A DNA stretch of 21,879 nucleotides from a virus, in IMG/VR virus record IMGVR_UViG_3300002053_000142, positions 1-21,879 of that record; one strand, given 5' to 3'. The translations under genes were made by a program, and so were the position numbers. Below, piece after piece: positions 8,901 to 15,436 of this stretch (position 1 is the stretch's first letter; each line of letters starts with the position of its first letter). The notes beneath the pieces were generated by a model. The model was given only the letters and a program-made list of their open reading frames with translations. It was not told the origin of the DNA and made no database searches.

Positions 8901-10553
8901 GAACTCAATCTCAACTCATATGGGGCGTCTATCCGATGGGTCAACCATGATAATCACCCAGAGATTAACCAGAGACGTTCACCAACTCCGACTGGTATCT
9001 ATACCTATGATATGTATCCAATACATTATCATGGTGTTCCTCGTGTTGACGATTTTGTGTTCACCGGTAGCGGAGTGTTCTTCGGTGGATCGACTGGTAG
9101 CGGTATCTTTGTTGTACAGACAACTGGTGATACCAGCGGAACTACCAGCGGTTTGACAGGTGGTGTAATCAGCAATGGTTGCGATCTATATATACAAGGG
9201 CCACTACAACCAAGCGGGACTGCCAATCTATACCTGAGAACACAAGAAACATTCACGAGTGCCTACATCGGTACGGCTCCGAGAACACCAGAACTTACAG
9301 ATTTCATTTTTGCTGCTGATGGTGCCGCAGCTATTGAATCAATGGCTGGTATTGAGTATGGACCACCATTGTTTACAAAGGGGCCACTCCAGTATGAAGA
9401 TAGTTGTGATCTAGTTATCTTCGGCCCGGCAGCTAACAATGTAGATTTCTATATGCAAGCACATGTACATGTCGATACCAGTGGTGATTATCCATCTGGT
9501 GTTTTGCTGCGTATCGGTGATGGCTACGAACAAAGTGTCGCATCTGGCGATCTATATATTAAGGGTCCAACACCATGGTCAAGTGGAATAGACTTATATA
9601 CAATGGCTGGTGCCTTCACCAGTGTCAATGGTGGTGCTGGTCACGGTCCTAGCCCGCCATTGTATGCACTTGGGCATGAGGGTAGCAGCGGAAATTGCAA
9701 TTTATTCATCAAGGGACCAGAGTTCATCTGTTCAAGCGGTAGCTTCTCATATCCAGGCAATCCCGATGATTTTGAATATCCATATGGTGATCCTAGCCCG
9801 TCCCTGTATATGTATGGGTATGATCAAGCTAGCGGAACATGTCCGCTATTTATTGGTCCGGGAAGACAATGGGGTAGCTGGACTCTATACCTGCAAACTG
9901 ACGACAATGACGAAACCAAAACACTCAACCTATTCATCCATGGTTTCACACCAGCATCCGGTTCCTCTGGCGTCAACCAGACATTCAACAATATTGGACT
10001 CTACCTCGAAGCTGCCGACGCTGATTATCCGTACACCGCTGGCGGGACAGAAGAGTGGACGCTATTCTTGAAGGCCCAAGAGGGCAACCTGACCAGTGAC
10101 GAAGCGTGGACACTATTCCTGAAGTCTGATTTCACAACACCAGCGTCCTGCCCAATGTATATGTTCGGCCATGCTTCTGGCGAATCGCCACACGGGAACG
10201 AGATCAGCGACTCTGTTGGCTTGGTGTGCAGTGTCAATCCTGACGACCCAACCAGAATCGGATTCATACCATACGACGCGCATGATGACCCATGGACCCT
10301 GTTCTTGAAGGGCGAGCCGGGTTGGTTCGGAACGGCCACTTTGTACATGTCGGGAGCCGTCCCAGCACTGTATTCTGCGTCGGGCAATCTGTTTGTAGAG
10401 GGACTCTTTGAACAAGAGACTGGTACAGTATCGCTTTATTTGATGGGTGTCTCTGGAATGTTCAACAACGGCCCAAGCGGGCTTCACCTGTTCTTAGACG
10501 CTGGTACCCTTGTGTATAATACCAGCGGGAACCTGTACGTACATGGATATTAA
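5982..10553 (+). CDS. Giant repeat-rich tail fibre-like protein
   Basis: A 1,523-residue beta-rich virion protein, probably a fibre or tail appendage that binds the host surface (inference). ATG 5982 is preceded by AGGAGA at 5971-5976, which overlaps the tape measure stop. Domains in order: three tandem copies of a domain of about 110 residues ending in GYW or GYF (residues 22-330); a first block of about ten short strand repeats such as SGDLFVHGV (345-495); a LamG/concanavalin-like region (about 506-866), with a typical closing segment TTDELRDLHSIVDTYNRPL; a region of unclear fold; then about 25 more strand repeats such as WTLFLK and SLYMYG, running to the last residue (1067-1523). No chaperone or peptidase domain is seen at the C-terminus. 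Base composition changes strongly along the gene, from AT-rich at the 5' end to GC-rich at the 3' end. No named family is certain. Confidence 0.85.
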   Translation: MAACFYTECFNVITPSGTQGTWVEYDLSAYGVPAYAVAEIALTSDDALAARNCGIRATSGSLNRYIAITKTLTDKSCLTMHVQADANSHIDAYAQNNNDVRFILLGYWSGCTYIERIDNFTSPISSGWHGVSLSGYTVSSGQIVEIAAANTDNTNSRYLGIRGSGIDSDYLFDVRYAGDYNQCLSLLSTTSIDDQASIEIHTEDKDATQFWLLGYFSNPPGTFTETKIEFPKPLATNWQELNLSASGVPYNCVANFLLCHRNEAWYQYLGIRNTSSEIGRYVDKLDRAVNSDTGGIYVGMTVNVDTSGYIQEYVSDISPANPTQILVGYWDNFLDYEVTPISDNFSLYINSRGSYNNLFDLYINGYEIINSSGQYPSGVPFYIYGVQLASADLFTYGLDIHQASGDLFVHGVYGYATNPDDCPAYPSGVSLYMKGFGIIPHSGQCNLFTQGLDSLDASGDLFVHGVTSHVASGDLFIKAPEPAASSLNLIVYNLVDAGPGLIREADAVFYLKYYHDGLGAAGSIREFVNDQVLYIPNTLFQYSYFIGVSGKIVEHVSDSRLVEPFVPTEGDGTYPHYNDLGGFNYRDSMDTDYRSPGGGWQSTKLGYYESEKYKQNICGTVEDYGYPGSGSITTVFWMSGAHTSGNVAEVGWFRKNLPEELDVALASHTLGIRIESESGITVITNVRDVPYEQPSGGGLWWGGTTHYGTPSGTDWTWNPEVTGLYRTWEEEWPTVYITHDPITFVAIHADFIASGVDGSHPNHMKVYLSLDGQPWTYIGSGLTGPPASSLYSYSNPTNQRAENSVGVRQQGVNVTGGIIPPELGGVKQGSIILAENVLWTDADRFTTDELRDLHSIVDTYNRPLDEYRPTIVPPSTYIRRTVGTFAYDPTIPGIGYNPGEICSGLRVTIEVGLGAYGADASAYLLEETPPSGFYISNIQPTTISPYHGQGTRPDGGQQIFHDPQSGIMQPYNDELNLNSYGASIRWVNHDNHPEINQRRSPTPTGIYTYDMYPIHYHGVPRVDDFVFTGSGVFFGGSTGSGIFVVQTTGDTSGTTSGLTGGVISNGCDLYIQGPLQPSGTANLYLRTQETFTSAYIGTAPRTPELTDFIFAADGAAAIESMAGIEYGPPLFTKGPLQYEDSCDLVIFGPAANNVDFYMQAHVHVDTSGDYPSGVLLRIGDGYEQSVASGDLYIKGPTPWSSGIDLYTMAGAFTSVNGGAGHGPSPPLYALGHEGSSGNCNLFIKGPEFICSSGSFSYPGNPDDFEYPYGDPSPSLYMYGYDQASGTCPLFIGPGRQWGSWTLYLQTDDNDETKTLNLFIHGFTPASGSSGVNQTFNNIGLYLEAADADYPYTAGGTEEWTLFLKAQEGNLTSDEAWTLFLKSDFTTPASCPMYMFGHASGESPHGNEISDSVGLVCSVNPDDPTRIGFIPYDAHDDPWTLFLKGEPGWFGTATLYMSGAVPALYSASGNLFVEGLFEQETGTVSLYLMGVSGMFNNGPSGLHLFLDAGTLVYNTSGNLYVHGY
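6045..6971 (+). repeat. Three tandem copies of a domain of about 110 residues
   Basis: The copies run W22-W108, W128-F216 and W238-W330 of the fibre protein. Each has a Trp, then a Leu-Ser-x-x-Gly stretch (LSAYGVP, LSGYTV, LSASGVP), a GIR motif (GIRATSG, GIRGSG, GIRNTSS), a middle part with alternating hydrophobic residues, and a final LLGYW, LLGYF or LVGYW. The copies have clearly diverged and are visible only at protein level. Confidence 0.75.
7014..7467 (+). repeat. First block of short beta-strand repeats in the fibre
   Basis: About ten units of the form x-x-Leu-aromatic/hydrophobic-hydrophobic-x-Gly, often preceded by Ser-Gly: DLYINGY, PFYIYGV, DLFTYGL, GDLFVHGV (twice), SLYMKGF, NLFTQGL and GDLFIKA. 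Spacing is about 12 to 25 residues. Confidence 0.7.
9180..10550 (+). repeat. Second block of short beta-strand repeats in the fibre
   Basis: About 25 units of the same strand pattern as the first block, among them CDLYIQGP, GDLYIKGP, CNLFIKGP, PSLYMYG, WTLYLQ, LNLFIHG, WTLFLK (three times), ATLYMSG, GNLFVEG, VSLYLMG and GNLYVHG. The last unit ends the protein. The units are diverged, so they are a protein-level repeat. Confidence 0.7.
10512..10520 (+). promoter_or_regulatory. Candidate promoter motif GTGTATAAT before the HNH gene
   Basis: GTGTATAAT, with a perfect TATAAT (10515-10520), lies in the last codons of the fibre gene about 23 bases before the likely HNH start. The same nine bases occur at 21381-21389 before another gene. 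No clear -35 hexamer is present, so this could equally be coding sequence (Val-Tyr-Asn). Confidence 0.25.
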
Positions 10554-11274
10554 AATGAATAGCAAAAAATACCCAAAATGGACAAATATTGAAATTGAAA
10601 TATTGAAAAATTTTTATCCGAATGGTGGTTACAAAGCTTGCTGCGACAAACTCGACCGTACCTATACGGCCATTATCAGCAAGGCCAAGCAACTGGGGTT
10701 AAAAGCTTATGGGGTGCAGGGCGGACAAAGAAGGTTGATGGTTTCAAAAATTGAAAACAACAAAGTAATTGCAATTTGTCCACGACACGGCCATACAAAG
10801 CACTCTTATAGTACTAGATGTGGGTTAAATCGATTGAGATGTGATAAGTGCGAATCCGAACAATTTCGAAAATGGTCGCAGCATCCGTCGTCAAAAGAAA
10901 AGAGGAAAAACGCACAAAAAAACAGGTTGCGGCAACCAATCTATATATATCAAAATAGGCTGAGAAGTGCATTGCGACATCGTCTTAACAGACAAAAAAG
11001 CTTTACCAAACATCTTCCGTATTCAGGCAGAGAATTATGCGATCATTTGGAGGATGTGAGACGACAACAAAACAATAGATGCCCTATGTGCAAAAGTGAT
11101 TATGATGATGTGGGTTATGATATCGATCATATCATACCAACATCTTCTGCCTCGAACGAGTCAGAATTGTTAGCACTGTTTAGTTTAGAAAATTTATCAT
11201 TATTGTGTCCAAGATGCAACAGATTTGTCAAAAGAGATAGAACACCATCCAATCTTGTTGGCAGCAGGTATTAA
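10543..11274 (+). CDS. HNH homing-type endonuclease with HTH and zinc motif
   Basis: A 243-residue free-standing HNH nuclease that would cut DNA, most likely a homing endonuclease carried between phage genes. Residues about 8-55 resemble a Myb/SANT or helix-turn-helix DNA-binding unit (W-T-x-x-E-I, then CCDKLDRTYTAIISKAKQLG). Next is a candidate zinc site, C79-x2-H82 and C100-x2-C103. The nuclease has C180-x2-C183, D195-H196 followed by IIP, N217 and C222-x2-C225. The residue after the last Cys is Asn226, where many HNH enzymes have His, so the motif reads H-N-N. The start is uncertain: ATG 10543 overlaps the fibre stop by 11 bases, ATG 10555 follows it by one base, and TTG 10510 is also in frame. 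None has a strong Shine-Dalgarno site. The gene is richer in A and T than the genes after it and sits between two structural genes, consistent with insertion. It does not interrupt a coding region, so there is no sign of an intron. Confidence 0.85.
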   Translation: MDIKMNSKKYPKWTNIEIEILKNFYPNGGYKACCDKLDRTYTAIISKAKQLGLKAYGVQGGQRRLMVSKIENNKVIAICPRHGHTKHSYSTRCGLNRLRCDKCESEQFRKWSQHPSSKEKRKNAQKNRLRQPIYIYQNRLRSALRHRLNRQKSFTKHLPYSGRELCDHLEDVRRQQNNRCPMCKSDYDDVGYDIDHIIPTSSASNESELLALFSLENLSLLCPRCNRFVKRDRTPSNLVGSRY

Positions 11275-11285
11275 GGGAGGACAAG

Positions 11286-13031
11286 ATGGCTTCAGTTGTA
11301 TATGACAGCAAAGCAATTATTCCAGCGCCACTGGTAACGGTGACCAAGGTCTACCGTGCTGCGGGTGATGGCGGGAAGCACGGTGTGGGGTATGAGATTT
11401 CGCTGGCAGGAACGCTCCTGCCGTTCCGAGGTTCCCCAAGTGGTAGTTACCCTCTGGGCAACCCATCCAACGCTTTCTGGACGGTTGGTGGCTATCCACC
11501 GGATGAGACATACGTGGGCGGCGATACGCCGTTCGTGCAGCTAGAACGCAAGCAAGAGGCCCTACGGTGGCTGTTCAGGGAAGATGGTAAGGTGCTGGAG
11601 TGGTACGGCGGTGCCGCTTCCCCGGTCAAGTGCCGTCCGAAAGTCAGATCGATCAATTTCCCAGAAGGGCAATGGGCCGATCGTTGCGAATATCGGATTG
11701 AACTAGAAGCTGAATATCTGACGGGCATTATCGACGAGGACATTTTTGATGCTTCGGGCCTTCAGGATGTGTCGGAGGAATGGCAGTTCAGCGAAGTGGC
11801 AGGACACAAAGGTAAGGTGTTCGAGATCAGTCATATTGTCAGCGCCAAGGGGTTGTTGACGTTTGATGAGGTGACAGGGGATGAGACCCAGGCTTGGGCT
11901 AACGCCAAGAGTTGGTGTGATGCACGAATTGCCGGGATACCTGACAGCACCTTTGTCTCCTACGCGACGGGATTTACCAACTGGGTTAACGGTAGCTATA
12001 CCAAAAGCCTGAATGTTGCGGAACGCGATGGCAGTTATGCTATTACTGAGACGTGGACCATCAGAGAAGCAGGTCCGGGTGAAGTAGCTGCAACCTACAT
12101 TGAGAAAACGTTTACAGTAATCCATCGCACAGAAGACAATGCTGTTGATGTAAGTTACAACGGAACTATTTATGGGCTGCACAATCGAGAGCGCACTGGG
12201 GGATCATCTGCTGTAGCCAATGCTAAGGCGCAAATTCCAACGAATGCCGCTGCTAAAACAGCAGCGGAAACATCTTTGGGGACACTGTTGGCTGGTTATG
12301 TGATACCGACATCGCCTACACAGAAGAATGTTACGGTTAACGAAAAGGATGCGGTTGTCACTTTCAGTTTTAATTGGTCGGCTGGCGAAAATGCTAATTA
12401 CACACAGGGTAATGAGGCCACCCTATCCTACAATGCCAGCGATGGTGTCTATACTCTTTCGCTCAATGTCGATATCGAAGGCAAAGGTACCACTAAAACG
12501 GCGAGGCTAAATAATGCTAGAAGCAATATCCCGTCAGATGTAAATGCGCGGACTTTGGCTCAAACTTTGATTGGATCACAAAAACCCGCTGGTGTTACTT
12601 TTACGGGTGCTCATGTGGCCAAGACAAGTGCGCTGAATGAAACGAGGGGGACATCTCGGACAACGTGGACATGGACAGACAAGGACGAGAACAATGTCGA
12701 TATTGTTGTCGATATTGCATATCCACAGATCATGGCAGCAAAATTGTTCATTCCTGGCCGAATAGCTGGCCCAATCATTCAACGGATCAACACTGCTACC
12801 GCTCAACAGATCAGTGTGAGCTATCGTTCCGAGGGGCATGGGTCAACGAAGCCGGATACTAATACGGTTGCTGATACCATGGATGCAGCAGGGGGCGTAC
12901 CGTATGGTCCACTGATTAGTCCGTGGTATCCTGGGTCATACATCCTAGAGAGTGATCATGAAGTGTGGAATCCAACTACAGGGAAGTATTCCCGTACTAG
13001 GGTGCATACGGTAACGGAGAGTGGATCGTAA
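11286..13031 (+). CDS. Distal-tail-like virion protein with triplicated domain
   Basis: A 581-residue structural protein downstream of the tape measure region and directly before the hub-like gene, a position that fits a distal tail or tail-tip component (inference from context). ATG 11286 has a strong GGGAGG at 11275-11280. The N-terminal 160 residues form a compact beta domain (YEISLAGTLLPFRG, EALRWLFREDGKVLEWYGG, CEYRIELEAEY), of the type seen at the start of tail-tip ring proteins. Residues about 180-464 contain three diverged copies of a unit of about 93-109 residues: a helix with an Ala-rich N-A-K/R pattern, then beta strands ending in an aromatic pair (ITETWTI, FSFNWSA, TTWTWTD). The C-terminal part is a further beta segment. 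The stop codon overlaps the next ATG (TAATG). The exact family is not recognised. Confidence 0.75.
   Translation: MASVVYDSKAIIPAPLVTVTKVYRAAGDGGKHGVGYEISLAGTLLPFRGSPSGSYPLGNPSNAFWTVGGYPPDETYVGGDTPFVQLERKQEALRWLFREDGKVLEWYGGAASPVKCRPKVRSINFPEGQWADRCEYRIELEAEYLTGIIDEDIFDASGLQDVSEEWQFSEVAGHKGKVFEISHIVSAKGLLTFDEVTGDETQAWANAKSWCDARIAGIPDSTFVSYATGFTNWVNGSYTKSLNVAERDGSYAITETWTIREAGPGEVAATYIEKTFTVIHRTEDNAVDVSYNGTIYGLHNRERTGGSSAVANAKAQIPTNAAAKTAAETSLGTLLAGYVIPTSPTQKNVTVNEKDAVVTFSFNWSAGENANYTQGNEATLSYNASDGVYTLSLNVDIEGKGTTKTARLNNARSNIPSDVNARTLAQTLIGSQKPAGVTFTGAHVAKTSALNETRGTSRTTWTWTDKDENNVDIVVDIAYPQIMAAKLFIPGRIAGPIIQRINTATAQQISVSYRSEGHGSTKPDTNTVADTMDAAGGVPYGPLISPWYPGSYILESDHEVWNPTTGKYSRTRVHTVTESGS
11824..12677 (+). 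repeat. Three diverged copies of a helix-plus-sheet unit
   Basis: Unit 1 runs about 11824-12062 (ISHIVSAKG, AWANAKSWCDARIAGIP, ITETWTI). Unit 2 runs about 12145-12383 (VSYNGTIYGL, AVANAKAQIPTNAAAKTAAE, FSFNWSA). Unit 3 runs about 12424-12677 (LSYNASDGVYTL, RLNNARSNIPSDVNARTLAQ, TTWTWTD). Units 2 and 3 align best: SYN, then N-A-K/R-x-x-IP, then an Ala-rich helix. Confidence 0.6.
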
Positions 13032-15436
13032 TGGCTACAGTGATTTATGACGATACGTGGGGTGCTAGAACGACCAAGGTCTTTGGCTGTTCGTTCAAAA
13101 GTATTACTGCGCAGATGGGATTCAATAGTCAGCCCATCGTTTTCACCGTTACTGTTGTCGAAGAGGAAGATCAAGATTTTACCCTGGACCAGTACGATGT
13201 GCGTTCGGCTCAGTATGTTGCGTTTGGTGAGCTTAGTATTCTAGGCATTGTCCAGTCATGGGAGAGGACTACGATTGATCCGAATGGGACTGGTATCTAT
13301 GTTGTGCGGTTGACGGACTGTCGCACAGTTCTTGATTCTGCCAATATAGCCAATGTATATGTTGACGAACCTGAGTCAGAAGTTGCGCTGATTGACAGCA
13401 ATGTTGTCTACATCGGTTCTGATCGAAGCACCGAATCTTCTTCTTCTAGTACAGAGGAAGATAAGGGTGTTCTGTTTCGTACTATAATGGAGCGAGTAGA
13501 AGCCGCCACTCTTCGCTATGGCAATAATGTCTTTGAGGTTGATATGAGTGAGTTGGCAACTCTAACCAATTGGCGTGGCGAGGGTGTGGATCATTACTAT
13601 ATTGAAGGTGAAGTAAGGTCACTGGTTTCTACGATTACTGAATTCTGTAATGCTGTTGGTGCTGAGTGGTGGGTAGAATCGCAACGTAAGAGCGTTGTTG
13701 ACGATACCATTGTGATTACAATTAAGGTAGTTCGACGACTAGATGGTATTGGTAATCCTACTGCTTTAGAAATGGACGAACTTGCTGCGCTGCACGGTGA
13801 TCGTGTGATTCGTCGCAAAGATGGTTACGAGAATACTGACACCACCACTCATAAGGTCATTTGGGGTGGTGTTAAGCGAAAATTGGATCAAGTTCACGGA
13901 GTGGAGATCAAGCAGTTCTGGGGATTTAATGAACTCGGACAACCATTGCCAACTCCAGCATATACAATGCCAGATGAACCACAATACCGCCGCATTGTAA
14001 CTACGATCGAAGAAATGGAAGATGCTCTCAACGGCGACCTAGATGGTGCTATGGATGCCGATCAACTTGCTGCGCTTAAGCGGTACATTGATGATTTTTG
14101 GGGTAAGCGATTCTATTTCGCGTTGAACAAAAATACAATGTCCGATACTGGTCGGGATTTACCCAACTACCCAGAGATTATCCCTGCTGGATGGTGGGAA
14201 GGCTCGACGCCACCACATGGTGTTCGACAATTTGACCCAGATGTCCTGCTCAAAATGACAACCGAAGATGGACGATGGGGGCCATTCGTTCATTTGTCTG
14301 AACTTTTCTTGACTGGTTCTGGTACTGTAGAATCTCCGCTTACTCCGCATTATGTAACTTGGGCACCTGTTGTTCAGAACTCAAACAATCTAATACCACG
14401 AGAGAGTGAATCATATATGAAGTGCAACCTAGAACAATATGGTCGCTATGTTATCATGGTTTTACCTGTTGCATTGACTCGATATTATATGGACCCAGAC
14501 ACCGGAGAGTTGAATGAGAATCGCATGACTCGCCATGGATCGTTGTCCAAAGCATGGGCACCAATTATGGACCGAGGTGTTCATTATGGACCATGGAGTA
14601 ATACGTCAATGGTGAGAAGCCGTGTGCCTTCGGCTGGTTCGTCTGAAGTTTCGATTGATAAAGACTTGGTGCCATGGACCTTTGGGGTACGCGGTATGCT
14701 CCATGATACGGCTATGACCCAGCTAACCGAGATGGCTGCCAAGAAGATTGATACTCTACCTGGGTTATCTGTGATCAATACTGGCCAGCTTGAAGTGGCT
14801 GATGTGCCACAGGTCAATATCGGTCAGTCAATTGGCCTCGGTGGGAGCATAACCGAAGTATTCATTCGATTCGACAATAATGGCGTCATGACCAGATACG
14901 TCATGAATTTGTACACCAGAGAGCTTGGCGAGTTCAAACGAAAGAAACAAGAAGAGAGGGAAAAGGACGACATTGACGACGAGAAGGAACCGGAAGATGA
15001 TTTCCCAGAGAACAAGGATGACTTCGAAGCTCCACCAGAGCCAGAGTCCGCTCCCGAGACTGAAGAGGAAGAGGTTCCAACTGGCCCGACACAAGAAGAG
15101 ATGGAATATATCTACCAGAAGCCAGAGGGTGGAATGGGTGTAGTTTCTGTGAAGGAAGGTGGCCCCTTCTATTCCGTCAGGCGACTCAGCTATGCTGATG
15201 TAGACCCAGATACCTTTGCAGGTGGTCTTGATGTTACCGGTTCGTATTTTCTTGCTGAGTGGAACAATGTGCGGAACTTAGCAGAAGCAGAGAATAGCCC
15301 AGGACTGATACCTGTTGGTACTCGGGTTACGGTTAGTATTTTTTCGGAGAGTGATGAGCATGGTCCATATCTGCCGTATATGGAACAAACGCCGCAGGTG
15401 TTCACACCACCGGTTGTTGAAGAGGAAGGTGGATAA
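13031..15436 (+). CDS. Putative baseplate hub / tail-associated protein
   Basis: An 801-residue protein that probably forms the hub at the tail tip. Its ATG overlaps the preceding stop (TAATG), with GGAG at 13016-13019. Residues 1-110 look like the first barrel of a hub protein: a beta domain with QYVAFGELSILGIVQSWER, then YVVRLTDCRTVLDSANI, the pattern of gp27/late-control-D type proteins as I know it. A Ser-rich linker (about 132-144) joins a second domain with EGEVRSLVSTITEFCNAVGA and a KVIWGGVKRKL strand. Residues about 640-694 are a highly charged Glu/Asp/Pro linker. The last 90 residues form a separate small domain (FYSVRRLSYADVDPDTFAGG). The hub role is inferred from fold-like motifs and gene order. 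It could instead be another tail-tip protein. Confidence 0.7.
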   Translation: MATVIYDDTWGARTTKVFGCSFKSITAQMGFNSQPIVFTVTVVEEEDQDFTLDQYDVRSAQYVAFGELSILGIVQSWERTTIDPNGTGIYVVRLTDCRTVLDSANIANVYVDEPESEVALIDSNVVYIGSDRSTESSSSSTEEDKGVLFRTIMERVEAATLRYGNNVFEVDMSELATLTNWRGEGVDHYYIEGEVRSLVSTITEFCNAVGAEWWVESQRKSVVDDTIVITIKVVRRLDGIGNPTALEMDELAALHGDRVIRRKDGYENTDTTTHKVIWGGVKRKLDQVHGVEIKQFWGFNELGQPLPTPAYTMPDEPQYRRIVTTIEEMEDALNGDLDGAMDADQLAALKRYIDDFWGKRFYFALNKNTMSDTGRDLPNYPEIIPAGWWEGSTPPHGVRQFDPDVLLKMTTEDGRWGPFVHLSELFLTGSGTVESPLTPHYVTWAPVVQNSNNLIPRESESYMKCNLEQYGRYVIMVLPVALTRYYMDPDTGELNENRMTRHGSLSKAWAPIMDRGVHYGPWSNTSMVRSRVPSAGSSEVSIDKDLVPWTFGVRGMLHDTAMTQLTEMAAKKIDTLPGLSVINTGQLEVADVPQVNIGQSIGLGGSITEVFIRFDNNGVMTRYVMNLYTRELGEFKRKKQEEREKDDIDDEKEPEDDFPENKDDFEAPPEPESAPETEEEEVPTGPTQEEMEYIYQKPEGGMGVVSVKEGGPFYSVRRLSYADVDPDTFAGGLDVTGSYFLAEWNNVRNLAEAENSPGLIPVGTRVTVSIFSESDEHGPYLPYMEQTPQVFTPPVVEEEGG

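Noticed and set aside
10543-11274. Group I intron or intein carrying the HNH gene
   Set aside because: The fibre gene ends normally and the next gene starts normally, so no coding sequence is interrupted. No splice-type flanks were seen.
6729-13485. Many TATAAT or TATAA boxes in the fibre and hub genes
   Set aside because: Most are Tyr-Asn codons in AT-rich coding sequence and lack the GTG prefix and gene-start position.
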